29,853 nucleotides of DNA from CAZDXJ01 sp964509475 (GTDB lineage: Bacteria > Pseudomonadota > Gammaproteobacteria > Methylococcales > Methylomonadaceae): NCBI GenBank assembly GCA_964509475.1, contig CAZDXJ010000030.1, positions 1-29,853 on the forward strand. Direction: 5' to 3'. Below the pieces are notes generated by a model. It saw only the letters and a list, made by a program, of their open reading frames with translations. It made no database searches and had not been told where the DNA came from. The translations under genes and the position numbers were made by a program. Every line of letters begins with the position of its first letter. The stretch's first letter is position 1. This document shows positions 20,759 through 28,793 of this stretch, one piece after another.

Positions 20759-21934
20759 ATGTCTGACTCCTGGAAATTGCCATACTGGCGTTTATCCGGT
20801 TTCTATTTTTTTTATTTCGCGACATTAGGTGGTTTTTTACCTTATTGGAACCTTTATTTACAGGATATCGGATTCAATGCCATTGAAATTGGTGAAATGT
20901 CCGCTTTTATGGTGGGCACCAAGATTGTCGCACCGAATATATGGGGCTGGATTGCTGACCACACAGGCCGTAGTTTGCGTATTATCCGCATGGCCTCTTT
21001 TTTGGCGGTGGTTTTTTTTGCAGGTTTTCTGCTGGATAACAGTTACCGCTGGTTTGCCTGGGTGACGCTGGCATTTAGTTTTTTCTGGAATGCGGCGTTA
21101 CCCCAATTTGAAGCGCTGACCTTGTTTCATCTGAAAAAAGACAGTCACCGCTATAGCCAGATCCGGCTTTGGGGATCGATTGGTTTTATTGCCACGGTTT
21201 TGGGTATCGGCCATCTGCTGGATAGCACTGAAATCCGTGTTCTGCCGCTGGTCATTTTAGCGTTATTGTTTTTAATCTGGCTCATTTCCCTGTTTACTCC
21301 AGATACAAAGGCGGCTCATCACGAAGCGGACAGGCACAGCATTGTATATATATTGAAAAAACCGGAAGTTCTGGCGTTTTTAATGGTCTATTTATTGTTA
21401 CAGGTGGCGCATGGACCTTATTATGTGTTTTATTCGATTTATCTGAGTGAGTATCACTATTCGACCAGCGGCACAGGTTTGTTATGGGCACTGGGGGTCA
21501 GCGCCGAAGTGATATTGTTTGTCTTCATGCGTTTCTTTTTAAACCGGTTTACACTGCGCCGGATTTTGTTGCTCAGTTTGTTGCTGACCGCTTGCCGGTG
21601 GCTGATTATCGCACAGGCGGCTTCTTGTCTTTGGGCCATGCTGGTTGCGCAATTGCTGCATGCGGTCAGTTTTGGGTCGGCGCATATCGTGGCAATCCAT
21701 CTGGTGCATTTTTATTTTGGCAGCCGGCATCAAGGCAAAGGCCAGGCTTTGTACAGCAGCATGAGTTTTGGCTTGGGCGCCATGCTGGGTAGTCTGGGAA
21801 GTGGTTATTATTGGGAAATTTATGGTGGTCCGGTTATTTTTTTGGCAGCCGCCTTGATCAGTCTGCTGGGATTTGTGATCGCTTTCATCTGGGTAGGAAA
21901 AAAGCAACAAAGCCTGGGGATTGAGTTAAAATGA
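20759..21934 (+). CDS. MFS transporter, HcaT/nucleoside-permease-like
   Basis: This is a 391-residue inner-membrane transporter with about 12 predicted helices. The N-terminal motif PYWRLSGFYFFYFATLGGFLPYWNLYL and the loop WGWIADHTGRSLRIIR (the MFS motif A region) fit the PPP/nucleoside:H+ symporter branch that includes E. coli HcaT. Further family features are FWNAALPQFEALTLFHL, YSQIRLWGSIGFI and QGKGQALYSSMSFGLGAMLGSLGSGYYW. The substrate is unknown; HcaT-like proteins often stand in biosynthetic neighbourhoods in gammaproteobacteria. The codon before the ATG at 20759 is TTG, which could serve as an alternative start. It precedes exbB by 37 nt. Confidence 0.85.
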   Translation: MSDSWKLPYWRLSGFYFFYFATLGGFLPYWNLYLQDIGFNAIEIGEMSAFMVGTKIVAPNIWGWIADHTGRSLRIIRMASFLAVVFFAGFLLDNSYRWFAWVTLAFSFFWNAALPQFEALTLFHLKKDSHRYSQIRLWGSIGFIATVLGIGHLLDSTEIRVLPLVILALLFLIWLISLFTPDTKAAHHEADRHSIVYILKKPEVLAFLMVYLLLQVAHGPYYVFYSIYLSEYHYSTSGTGLLWALGVSAEVILFVFMRFFLNRFTLRRILLLSLLLTACRWLIIAQAASCLWAMLVAQLLHAVSFGSAHIVAIHLVHFYFGSRHQGKGQALYSSMSFGLGAMLGSLGSGYYWEIYGGPVIFLAAALISLLGFVIAFIWVGKKQQSLGIELK

Positions 21935-21971
21935 TTATTGACAGGTTTGTGAAAGATTTAAAGGTCATCTT

Positions 21972-22586
21972 GTGTTTGAATTGATAAAAAGCGGCGGCTG
22001 GTTGATGGTGCCGATTATTCTTTGTTCGATTGTCGCGATGGCGATTATCGGTGAGCGGCTATGGTCGTTGCAGAAGAAGAAAATTTTGCCACCGGATTTG
22101 GTGCCTAAAATCTGGACATTGTTCAGAAAAGAGCAGCTGGATGCAACAGCGATTCGTAAATTGAAAGTCAGTTCTCCGCTGGGTGAAATATTATCCGCCG
22201 GTCTGGTCAACAGTCAGCATGGCCGGGAAATCATGAAAGAGAGCATCGAGGAAGCCGGCCGCCAGGTTGCGCATGATATGGAGCGTTTCCTCAATACGCT
22301 GGGCACCATTGCCTCGATTACGCCCTTGCTGGGTTTGCTGGGAACGGTTGTCGGCATGATCAAGGTTTTTGCCGCGATTACCACGCATGGCGTTGGCGAT
22401 CCTGCGGTTTTGGCGGGCGGGATTTCCGAAGCCTTGATCACCACGGCGGCGGGTTTGAGCGTTGCCATTCCCAGTTTGATGTTTCACCGTTATTTTGATG
22501 GTTTGGTCAATGAATATATTTTGAATATGGAAGAAGAAGCGCTCAGGCTGATTGAGGTGATGCACGGTCATCGTGAGGAAGAGTAA
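21972..22586 (+). CDS. exbB: ExbB/TolQ-family proton channel protein
   Basis: This 204-residue inner-membrane protein forms the ExbB pentamer that, with ExbD, converts proton motive force into force on TonB-type partners. Three membrane segments are visible: residues about 9-27 (GGWLMVPIILCSIVAMAII), about 110-135 (LGTIASITPLLGLLGTVVGMIKVFAAI) and about 150-175 (GGISEALITTAAGLSVAIPSLMF). The LLGLLGTVVGMI and ALITTAAGL motifs are diagnostic. The start is GTG, with AAGG upstream. exbD follows directly with no gap. No tonB lies here, so it may serve a TonB encoded elsewhere. Placement of exbBD before lpxK is common in gammaproteobacteria. Confidence 0.9.
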   Translation: MFELIKSGGWLMVPIILCSIVAMAIIGERLWSLQKKKILPPDLVPKIWTLFRKEQLDATAIRKLKVSSPLGEILSAGLVNSQHGREIMKESIEEAGRQVAHDMERFLNTLGTIASITPLLGLLGTVVGMIKVFAAITTHGVGDPAVLAGGISEALITTAAGLSVAIPSLMFHRYFDGLVNEYILNMEEEALRLIEVMHGHREEE

Positions 22587-23006
22587 ATGAATTTTCGAGG
22601 TAAAAGGAAGCCATCGGTGGAAGTGAGTTTGACGCCGATGATCGATGTCGTTTTTTTGTTGTTGATTTTTTTTATGGTGACAACCACATTCAACCGTGAA
22701 ACCCAGTTGAATATTAGCCTGCCGGAAGCCACGGGCAATGAGAAAACGGCATTTGACAAGGTGATCAATCTGACCATTGACGCCGATGGGATTTATTACA
22801 TCAATAATCATCAGGTCGTTAATCAAAAACTGTCCACATTGAGAAGAGCCTTGCTGCAAGCGGCAGGTTCAAAAAAGAATCTTCCCTTTATTATCAGCGC
22901 CGATGCCAGAACACCGCATCAGGCGGTTATCAGCGCTTTGGATGTGGCCAGCAAAATCGGCTTCAAGCAAATCATATTTGCGACCAAAAATGCAAGCGGG
23001 CAATAA
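22587..23006 (+). CDS. exbD: ExbD/TolR-family biopolymer transport protein
   Basis: This 139-residue protein has one N-terminal membrane helix and a periplasmic domain. The helix region VEVSLTPMIDVVFLLLIFFMVTTTF carries the conserved Asp (residue about 20 in PMIDVVF) needed for proton movement. The periplasmic part ends PHQAVISALDVASKIGFKQIIFAT, as in the family. It starts immediately after the exbB stop and is followed 3 nt later by lpxK, so these three form an operon. It should act with ExbB in the inner membrane. Confidence 0.92.
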   Translation: MNFRGKRKPSVEVSLTPMIDVVFLLLIFFMVTTTFNRETQLNISLPEATGNEKTAFDKVINLTIDADGIYYINNHQVVNQKLSTLRRALLQAAGSKKNLPFIISADARTPHQAVISALDVASKIGFKQIIFATKNASGQ

Positions 23007-23009
23007 GCC

Positions 23010-24014
23010 ATGAAAAAACTGTTTGCCCGTTGGCTGGCCGATATCTGGTATAAGGATCCCTTTATCGCGGTCTGGTTAAAACCGTTCAGCATGATTTATC
23101 ATGATGCTGTTCGGCTGCGCCGTTTTTTATACCGGAAAGGCTTGCTGAAGTCATATCGCCTGGCTGTTCCGGTTATCGTGGCTGGCAATATCAGTGTCGG
23201 TGGAACCGGTAAAACACCGCTGGTCATCTGGCTGGCCAATTATCTCAAACAAGCCGGTTTTCACCCGGGAGTCATTAGCAGAGGGTACGGCGGTCAGGCA
23301 GAACAATGGCCACAATGGGTCAATAAGGACAGTCAGGCTGAACAAGTCGGTGATGAAGCGCTGCTGTTGATCAAACATTGCGCTTGTCCTGTTGCCGTCG
23401 GTCCATCGCGATTTGATGCCGGGCAATTATTAATCGATAAAGCGGGCTGTGATATTGTTTTATCGGATGATGGTTTGCAGCACTATGCATTACAACGAGA
23501 TTTGGAAATTGCCGTAATCGATGGCGTGCGCCGTTTTGGTAATGGCGCATTTTTACCGGGTGGCCCCTTGCGTGAACCGATCAGCCGTTTACAGGAGGTG
23601 GATTTGATAGTGTGTAATGGCGGCGAAGCGGAAGAAAACGAATATGCCATGGCCTTGGCCGGCGATACAGCGGTTAATCTGGCTAGTGGTGAGCGCAAGG
23701 CATTGAAGGATTTTTATGGACAATCCTGCCACGCACTGGCGGGTATTGGTCACCCACAACGTTTTTTTGGACATTTACAAAATGCAGGTCTGGATTGCAT
23801 AACGCATATTTTTCCTGACCACTATGATTACAGGCAGCAGGATATTGCGTTTAATGATGACAAACCCGTATTCATGACCGAAAAGGATGCGGTAAAATGT
23901 TTGTCTTTTATCAGTCAACAACATTGGTATGTACCGGTGCGGGCCATATTGCCGGATAATTTCAAACGCGCCTTGCAAACACATTTAGATAACATAATCA
24001 CTCCAAGAATTTAA
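23010..24014 (+). CDS. lpxK: Tetraacyldisaccharide 4'-kinase
   Basis: LpxK phosphorylates the 4' position of the lipid A disaccharide precursor at the inner membrane. The 334-residue protein has a hydrophobic N-terminal membrane-associating segment and the Walker A loop GNISVGGTGKTPL at about residues 59-71. It also has VISRGYGG, VGDEALLLI, VLSDDGLQHYAL (catalytic Asp region) and FLPGGPLREPISRL. MTEKDAVKC near the C-terminus is also conserved. Length and motifs are normal. Neighbours exbBD, ycaR and kdsB are typical of the gammaproteobacterial lpxK region and tie the cluster to LPS biogenesis. Confidence 0.95.
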   Translation: MKKLFARWLADIWYKDPFIAVWLKPFSMIYHDAVRLRRFLYRKGLLKSYRLAVPVIVAGNISVGGTGKTPLVIWLANYLKQAGFHPGVISRGYGGQAEQWPQWVNKDSQAEQVGDEALLLIKHCACPVAVGPSRFDAGQLLIDKAGCDIVLSDDGLQHYALQRDLEIAVIDGVRRFGNGAFLPGGPLREPISRLQEVDLIVCNGGEAEENEYAMALAGDTAVNLASGERKALKDFYGQSCHALAGIGHPQRFFGHLQNAGLDCITHIFPDHYDYRQQDIAFNDDKPVFMTEKDAVKCLSFISQQHWYVPVRAILPDNFKRALQTHLDNIITPRI

Positions 24015-24025
24015 CAAGGATAATG

Positions 24026-24214
24026 ATGGATACACAGCTACTTGATATTTTGGCTTGCCCTCTATGCAAGAGTCCTTTGCTTTACCAGAAAGAAAAGCAG
24101 GAATTGATTTGCAAGGCGGATCGCCTGGCGTTTCCGATTCGCGATGATATTCCGGTTATGCTGGAAGAAGAGGCTAGAGCCATGAGTCTTGAAGAAGTGG
24201 ATGCGCTACGCTGA
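24026..24214 (+). CDS. ycaR: Trm112-family small zinc protein (YcaR-like)
   Basis: This 62-residue Trm112-like protein begins MDTQLLDILACPLCKSPL and continues ELICKADRLAFPIRDDIPVMLEEEAR, matching YcaR along its length. Only one CxxC pair and one later Cys are visible, so zinc binding may be partial. Two ATGs occur in tandem. The second (24026) is better spaced from AAGGA and matches the E. coli start. The last base is shared with the kdsB ATG (TGATG), so translation of the two is coupled. The role is unknown; it is constantly linked to lpxK and kdsB. Confidence 0.9.
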   Translation: MDTQLLDILACPLCKSPLLYQKEKQELICKADRLAFPIRDDIPVMLEEEARAMSLEEVDALR

Positions 24215-24981
24215 TGTCGGCTTCTTTCAAGGTTGTGATACCGGCGCGTTACGCCTCGCAAAGATTGCCGGGGAAACCCTTGCTTACCCTTGCCGGCAAG
24301 GCGATGATTTTGCATGTTTGTGATCGGGCTTTACAATCGGGGGCCAGTGAGGTGATTGTTGCCACCGATGATCAGCGGGTTTTTGAGGTGGTGCGACAAG
24401 CCGGCGTGGAGGTTATGATGACGCGCAGCGATCATTTGAGTGGAACCGAGCGCATTGCCGAGGTTGCCGAACGGAAGGGCTGGCATGATTCCGATATTAT
24501 TGTCAATTTGCAAGGTGACGAACCATTGGTAGCACCGGATTATATTCGTGATGTCGCCCAAACCCTGGCTGAACAACAGCAGGCTGGCATCGCAACGCTG
24601 GCCGCACCAATTCTGGAACATGCAGAAATATTCAATCCGAATACGGTCAAGGTGATTCTGGACAAGCAAGGTTATGCCTTGTATTTCAGCCGTGCGCCGA
24701 TTCCCTGGGATCGTGAGCATTTTACCGGGATGACAAACGCTTCGGATGAATATTCCTTTCTTTATTTGCGTCATATTGGTCTGTATGCCTATACCAGTGG
24801 TTTTATCAAACGCTATATCAACTGGTCTGTAACCCCGTTGGAAGTGGTTGAATCACTGGAACAATTACGTGTTCTTTGGTATGGCGAGTGCATTCGTGTA
24901 TTGACCATACCACAGGCTCCGGAAGCGGGTGTCGATACCGAAGAGGATTTAATCCGGGTAGAAAAAGTCTTGTCGGGTTAA
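24214..24981 (+). CDS. kdsB: 3-deoxy-manno-octulosonate cytidylyltransferase
   Basis: KdsB activates KDO as CMP-KDO for the LPS inner core. The 255-residue cytoplasmic enzyme opens FKVVIPARYASQRLPGKPLL, the nucleotide-binding motif. It contains VIVATDDQRVF, IIVNLQGDEPLV at about residue 95, ALYFSRAPIPWDR, and HIGLYAYTSGFIKRY followed by LEQLRVLWYGECIRV. All are diagnostic, and the length is normal. The start overlaps the ycaR stop. A lipoprotein gene begins 5 nt after its stop, so it may belong to the same transcript. Confidence 0.96.
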   Translation: MSASFKVVIPARYASQRLPGKPLLTLAGKAMILHVCDRALQSGASEVIVATDDQRVFEVVRQAGVEVMMTRSDHLSGTERIAEVAERKGWHDSDIIVNLQGDEPLVAPDYIRDVAQTLAEQQQAGIATLAAPILEHAEIFNPNTVKVILDKQGYALYFSRAPIPWDREHFTGMTNASDEYSFLYLRHIGLYAYTSGFIKRYINWSVTPLEVVESLEQLRVLWYGECIRVLTIPQAPEAGVDTEEDLIRVEKVLSG

Positions 24982-24986
24982 AAAGT

Positions 24987-25556
24987 ATGTCAAAAAATTA
25001 TTCAACCGCTTTTATCGTAATGCTGCTATTGAGTCTTTGCTCATGTGCCGCCGATTTGCAAACCAGTATTGATTACGATAATTCAGTGGCTTTTTCCGGT
25101 TTGCACCGTTATGCCTGGATGCCAGGCATACCTCCCAAATCGGAGAATCCGCTGTTGAATAATAGGTTTTTGCATGGACGTATCCGTAATACAATCGATG
25201 CCCGGCTGCAAGCCCGAGGGTATCGGCAGGATCAGGCAAACCCGGATTTTCTGGTTGCCTATCAATTGACGGTTGCCGACAAAAGCCAGGTCACCATGAT
25301 GAATGATGCTTATACCTATCCCATGGGTTGGGGGTATGGCCGCCGTTATACCCTGGGTGCCCGCAACCGGCCGCGCCAATTTGTTTATGAATATAAAGAA
25401 GGCACTTTGATCATTGATATCGTCAATGCAAAAACAAAACAACTCATGTGGCGCGGCTCTGCATCCGGTGAAGTCAAAGGTTCAAAAACACCGGAACAAA
25501 AACAAAAAAGACTCAGTGCAGCGGTTGAGGAGATATTGCGGCAATTTCCACCTTGA
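24987..25556 (+). CDS. DUF4136-family lipoprotein
   Basis: This is a 189-residue exported lipoprotein. The signal peptide MSKNYSTAFIVMLLLSLCSCAAD ends in a lipobox (LCSC). The mature part has the DUF4136 pattern: an early VAFSGLHRYAWMPG, then RIRNTIDARLQARGYRQDQANPDFLVAYQLT, a Gly/Tyr-rich middle (YPMGWGYGRRYTLG) and YKEGTLIIDIVNAKTKQLMWRGSA. It ends with KRLSAAVEEILRQFPP. The function is unknown, and the protein is probably attached to the outer membrane. The frame is open further upstream inside kdsB, but the signal peptide fixes the ATG at 24987. Its stop abuts the stop of the convergent DUF2892 gene with no spacer. Confidence 0.88.
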   Translation: MSKNYSTAFIVMLLLSLCSCAADLQTSIDYDNSVAFSGLHRYAWMPGIPPKSENPLLNNRFLHGRIRNTIDARLQARGYRQDQANPDFLVAYQLTVADKSQVTMMNDAYTYPMGWGYGRRYTLGARNRPRQFVYEYKEGTLIIDIVNAKTKQLMWRGSASGEVKGSKTPEQKQKRLSAAVEEILRQFPP

Positions 25557-25748
25557 TCAATTATCCGGTTTTTTACAGGTGGACAGGCCGAGTGGCAGAT
25601 AAGCCGGACACCAGCCGATAAAAGCGGTGATAATCGGAGCAAGTCCAATCGCGCCCCACCAACTGCCAAAATAAATGCCTGCGCAGATAATCGTCAAACC
25701 GATAGCAATACGAATTATTTTATCGGTACGACCGATATTTTTGTTCAT
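25557..25748 (-). CDS. DUF2892-family small membrane protein
   Basis: This is a 63-residue inner-membrane protein with two hydrophobic helices. It begins MNKNIGRTDKIIRIAIGLTI, continues with GIYFGSWWGAIGLAPIITAFIGWCPAYLPLGLSTC, and matches DUF2892 (the membrane part of YgaP-like proteins). The conserved CPAYLPLGLSTC carries two cysteines that sit near the membrane surface. GAGGAAT before the ATG at 25748 supports the start. The upstream in-frame extension to 25907 includes repeat DNA and is not coding. It may be co-transcribed with the upstream DUF1264 gene, 130 bp away. A role in sulfur or redox handling is often suggested for the family but is not shown here. Confidence 0.85.
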   Translation of the reverse strand: MNKNIGRTDKIIRIAIGLTIICAGIYFGSWWGAIGLAPIITAFIGWCPAYLPLGLSTCKKPDN

Positions 25749-25810
25749 GGTCTTATTCCTCTTTTTGTAATATGCCGGGTTGAAAAAAGTCTGCCATTGA
25801 TTTCCCAAAA

Positions 25811-25829
25811 TCCGGCGATCCATGCCGGA
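25811..25829. repeat. REP-like hairpin between two leftward genes
   Basis: TCCGGC and GCCGGA pair around GATCCAT. The sequence is of the common intergenic ATCCGGCGATCCATGCCGGA type, with no T run. Confidence 0.55.
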
Positions 25830-25878
25830 ATGACAGAAACATAAAACAAGCCGGGGTTTCCCGAAACTTATTGCCGGT

Positions 25879-26463
25879 TTAATCCTGTTCCGGCATATCC
25901 TGAACAATCACCACATACGGTTCACCTAAAGGAAACTTGTCTTCCGGTTTCTGGAAATAAATGACCTTGCCATAGGTTTCATTGATAGCTGGAAGCACTT
26001 TGGCGACTTCTTCCGCAGTCATATCCGGCATTGTCGCATGTGCTCTGGGGACTTCGACCCGATGATAATGCCAGTATTTTTTCTCTTTTTCCGGCAGTGA
26101 GTTGTATTGTTCCGTGGTGATGATGTATTCAAAGCCAATCGGTTTGTCCTGGTCTTTCATGCCAGAATGGAACATCAAACAGACAAAGGTTCCATCATCG
26201 TAAGCCTTGCAATGATGATGAACGACAACCTGCAATTTCGGATCATGGACATCATTAGTATCGGGCACAAGGTGGCGGATGGCCTGAATGTGCAGATCGT
26301 TGAATCCCAGATGGTTGGGATATTCTTTCTGGCGGGGGTTCAAGGTTTCATTATATACCTTGGGTGTTGTGTTGGCGGTTGTTTTGGTTGTGGGGTTTTC
26401 GGCAAAGGCATAACCTCCGGTTAACGATAACAATGCACCGAATAATAATAATTTTGATCTCAT
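25879..26463 (-). CDS. Exported DUF1264 (OBAP-type) protein
   Basis: This is a 194-residue protein with a cleavable signal peptide (MRSKLLLFGALLSLTGGYAFA) and a mature DUF1264 domain. The domain signature is HLGFNDLHIQAIRHLVPD, VVVHHHCKAYDDGTFVCLMF, IGFEYIITTEQYNSLPEKEKKYWHYHRVEV and LPAINETYGKVIYFQ. The clustered histidines (HHHC, HYH) suggest metal binding. The family is named for plant oil-body-associated proteins; bacterial members are uncharacterised exported proteins. Tandem ATGs occur at 26466 and 26463. The latter is better spaced from GAGAGG. It is the first of two leftward genes, and no catalytic role can be assigned. Confidence 0.85.
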   Translation of the reverse strand: MRSKLLLFGALLSLTGGYAFAENPTTKTTANTTPKVYNETLNPRQKEYPNHLGFNDLHIQAIRHLVPDTNDVHDPKLQVVVHHHCKAYDDGTFVCLMFHSGMKDQDKPIGFEYIITTEQYNSLPEKEKKYWHYHRVEVPRAHATMPDMTAEEVAKVLPAINETYGKVIYFQKPEDKFPLGEPYVVIVQDMPEQD

Positions 26464-26715
26464 CATGGCCTCTCTTGAAGTTTTTATATTTAATACAATG
26501 TGCAACGAACACATAATGATTACAGCAGTAGTCATGCCAGAAAGCCTAATATAATGTAAGATATTGTTTATAATAAAAAATTTATTTCTTTACGACGAAT
26601 ATCAAAAGGAATTTGTTTCAAAACAAGTTTCATTATATGTTTCACATGAGACGTTATTTTTTGCTGAAACGTGACTGTTTTCATTATCACGAGAGACAAA
26701 CTAATTGCCGTATCC

Positions 26716-26743
26716 TGGTGCTGTCTAGTACAGCACCATTTTT
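26716..26743 (+). terminator. Hairpin plus T run
   Basis: TGGTGCTGT and ACAGCACCA form a perfect 9-bp stem around CTAGT and are followed by five T. It overlaps the left end of the candidate MITE and so may be a by-product of that insertion. Confidence 0.5.
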
Positions 26744-26834
26744 GTACTGACGGGTAACGTTACAATGTTTTTTCTGATATTTCATCGGCTTATAACTCAT
26801 CTGGTTTGACAATGAAAAATGGATGCTGTACTAG
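26725..26834. mobile_element. Candidate 110-bp MITE with terminal inverted repeats
   Basis: The left end CTAGTACAGCACCATTTTT (26725-26743) is repeated inverted at the right end as AAAAATGGATGCTGTACTAG (26815-26834), differing by a single base insertion. The interior codes for nothing. Size and inverted ends fit a miniature inverted-repeat element. No full-length parent is in the window, although CTAGTACAG also occurs at 5700-5708. Confidence 0.5.
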
Positions 26835-26888
26835 GGTATAATCAACAAATTTGAAAATATGTGCGCTTGTATTTTTTGGGAGATAGCA

Positions 26889-27383
26889 ATGCTGAATAAG
26901 GTGATGTTAATTGGAAATTTAGGAGCCGACCCGGAAGTCAGGTACATGCCCAGTGGCGGTGCGGTTACCACAATACGTCTGGCGACAACCCGAAGATGGA
27001 AGGATCGGCAGACAGGTGAGAGACGGGAAGAAACGGAATGGCACCGCGTGGTTTTTTTCACCCGGCTGGCTGAAGTCGCCGGTGAGTATCTGCGCAAGGG
27101 CAGCCAGATTTATGTAGAGGGCCGGATCAGAACCCAAAAATGGCAAGGTCAGGATGGGCAGGATCGTTATACCACTGAAATTGTTGCCGATCAGATGCAA
27201 ATGCTGGGTAGCCGCAGCGGCGGTACGGCAGGCTATGCCAGTAACCAGACGGCAAGAACAATGCCGGCACCGGAACAACCTGCCGCGCAGGCTCCGGGTC
27301 AACCCGCCCCGCAAAATTCCGATTCTGGATCAACACCGCCGGCACCGGCGTATGACGATTTTGATGACGATATTCCATTCTAA
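26889..27383 (+). CDS. ssb: Single-stranded DNA-binding protein
   Basis: SSB coats single-stranded DNA in replication, recombination and repair. The 164-residue protein has an OB fold at residues 1-105: MLNKVMLIGNLGADPEVRYM, TTIRLATTRRWKDRQTGERREETEWHRVVFF, and GSQIYVEGRIRTQKWQGQDGQDRYTTEIVAD. A Gln/Pro/Ala-rich linker follows, and the acidic protein-interaction tip is DDFDDDIPF. The frame is open from 26859, but the family start is MLNKV at 26889 with GGGAG before it. A strong terminator follows. The gene is monocistronic and looks like the chromosomal copy, because its base composition matches the neighbouring core genes. Confidence 0.96.
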   Translation: MLNKVMLIGNLGADPEVRYMPSGGAVTTIRLATTRRWKDRQTGERREETEWHRVVFFTRLAEVAGEYLRKGSQIYVEGRIRTQKWQGQDGQDRYTTEIVADQMQMLGSRSGGTAGYASNQTARTMPAPEQPAAQAPGQPAPQNSDSGSTPPAPAYDDFDDDIPF

Positions 27384-27420
27384 AAAGTACCTAAGACTAT
27401 TAATGTAAATTATTTAATAT

Positions 27421-27446
27421 AAGCCCCTATAATTAGGGGCTTTTTT
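27421..27446 (+). terminator. Rho-independent terminator of ssb
   Basis: AAGCCCCTA and TAGGGGCTT form a stem of nine pairs around a short AT loop and are followed by six T. It lies 38 bp after the ssb stop. Confidence 0.9.
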
Positions 27447-27542
27447 GTTTTTAGCGTTGAAAATTAGTGTAAATAAATTACTTGCAATTAATTAGATATG
27501 TGATACCTTGTGATTATGTTAATTTTAAGACTGATTTAACAG

Positions 27543-28793
27543 ATGGGTAATATGCAAAAGACATTTGTCATGGAGTCAGGGGAGCGATACTGCTTGCTTG
27601 TGGACGACAGTTCAGGGTTGCCGTTGTTCTACCCTAACCTGTTTGTGACTACCCAGGTAAGGAACAGATCTCTCTCATACTCCGCAATGGAGTCAACGCT
27701 AAGTGGGATATCTGTATTATTGCGGTTTATGGATGAACGTGGTGATTGCATCGAAAAACGGTTCCGGGAAGGGAGCTTCTTTCAGGAAGCTGAACTTGAT
27801 GCAATCAGGGATTACTGTCAGATCAAATTCCGTACTCGCACAACTGATGCCGACCCTAATGGCATATTCACATTGTCAGAGTTGCAGGAATTCGATGAGA
27901 AGGTCAGTGTGGAAACTGAGTATGTCCGTCTTACTGTAATTGCTCAATATATTAAATGGTTAGCTGAGCAGTTAAGCGGTTCAAGCAAGGACCGAATGAC
28001 CATGCTTCAGATCGGCAGAATGGAGAAGGGCCTTAAGGCGCGGAGACCGAACAAGAAAAATCGTAATGCAGAAAATAGAGAGAAGGGACTAACCGAGGAA
28101 CAACTTGATTTGCTGTTTGAGCTTTTTAGGCCGGATTCGGAGTTTAATCCATTCAAAGATAGGTCTGTTAGGACAAGAAATCGCCTGCTTTTTCTCATGC
28201 TCTATCATCTTGGATTAAGGGGAGGGGAGCTTCTGAATGTCAGGATTCGTGATATTGATTTTGGGAAGAATCAGTTGATTGTTGCTCGTAGAGCTGACGA
28301 AAAAGATGATCCGCGCAAATATCAGCCACTGGTTAAGACGCTGGACCGTCGCCTGCCAGTAAAAGATACGCTCATGCAAGAGGTGCATGCCTACATTTCA
28401 ATTGAGCGTAGAAAAGTTCCCAATGCTGGTAAGCATGATTTTCTATTCGTTACACACAAATCGGGGCCTTCGCAGGGCCAGCCGCTGTCGAAATCAGGTT
28501 ACAAGAAAATAATCGAGGTTGTACGAAAGGCATCGCCCACGTTGTACAACCTGACAGCTCACCAGTTAAGGCATTCGTGGAACGAGGCGTTTTCCGAACA
28601 TATGGATTCAATGAACGAGGCTCCTAGTTCCGAGCAACAAGAGAAGATGAGGTCATACCTTATGGGCTGGAAAGAAGGCTCAGGAACAGCTGCGACCTAT
28701 AACAAACGATTTGTCAGAAAGAAAGCAAATGAGGCTGCATTAAAACTCCAGAACGGAATGACGAGAATGCCAAAAGGTGTAAGTCATGGATAA
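27543..28793 (+). CDS. Tyrosine-type site-specific recombinase/integrase
   Basis: This is a 416-residue tyrosine recombinase. The catalytic domain spans about residues 180-400. It has the first Arg in YHLGLRGGELLNVRIRDIDF (R226), the box II motif HQLRHSW (H340, R343, H344) and the nucleophile in TAATYNKRF (Y386). The set is complete apart from the unassigned beta-sheet Lys, so an active enzyme is expected. The N-terminal half contains a SAM-like core-binding region (VETEYVRLTVIAQYIKWLAEQL). The next recombinase gene overlaps its end by 8 nt. Such overlapping recombinase sets mark one end of mobile islands. The start is uncertain: no clear ribosome site precedes 27543, and ATG 27552 is an alternative. 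AT-richer codon use than the core genes suggests transfer. Confidence 0.85.
   Translation: MGNMQKTFVMESGERYCLLVDDSSGLPLFYPNLFVTTQVRNRSLSYSAMESTLSGISVLLRFMDERGDCIEKRFREGSFFQEAELDAIRDYCQIKFRTRTTDADPNGIFTLSELQEFDEKVSVETEYVRLTVIAQYIKWLAEQLSGSSKDRMTMLQIGRMEKGLKARRPNKKNRNAENREKGLTEEQLDLLFELFRPDSEFNPFKDRSVRTRNRLLFLMLYHLGLRGGELLNVRIRDIDFGKNQLIVARRADEKDDPRKYQPLVKTLDRRLPVKDTLMQEVHAYISIERRKVPNAGKHDFLFVTHKSGPSQGQPLSKSGYKKIIEVVRKASPTLYNLTAHQLRHSWNEAFSEHMDSMNEAPSSEQQEKMRSYLMGWKEGSGTAATYNKRFVRKKANEAALKLQNGMTRMPKGVSHG

Larger units (their letters stand above)
26536..26888. other. Intergenic region upstream of ssb
   Basis: No gene was found. The left half (to about 26715) is AT-rich and probably holds the promoter of the leftward DUF1264 gene. 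The right half is a candidate MITE (26725-26834). A TATAAT at 26837-26842, just outside the MITE, is the probable ssb -10, and its -35 region would fall inside the MITE end. GGGAG precedes the ssb ATG. Confidence 0.5.

Noticed and set aside
22191..22859. 222-codon leftward frame opposite exbB and exbD
   Set aside because: It is antisense to two clear genes and is Gln/His/Asn-rich in the way antisense frames are. No ribosome site or family match.
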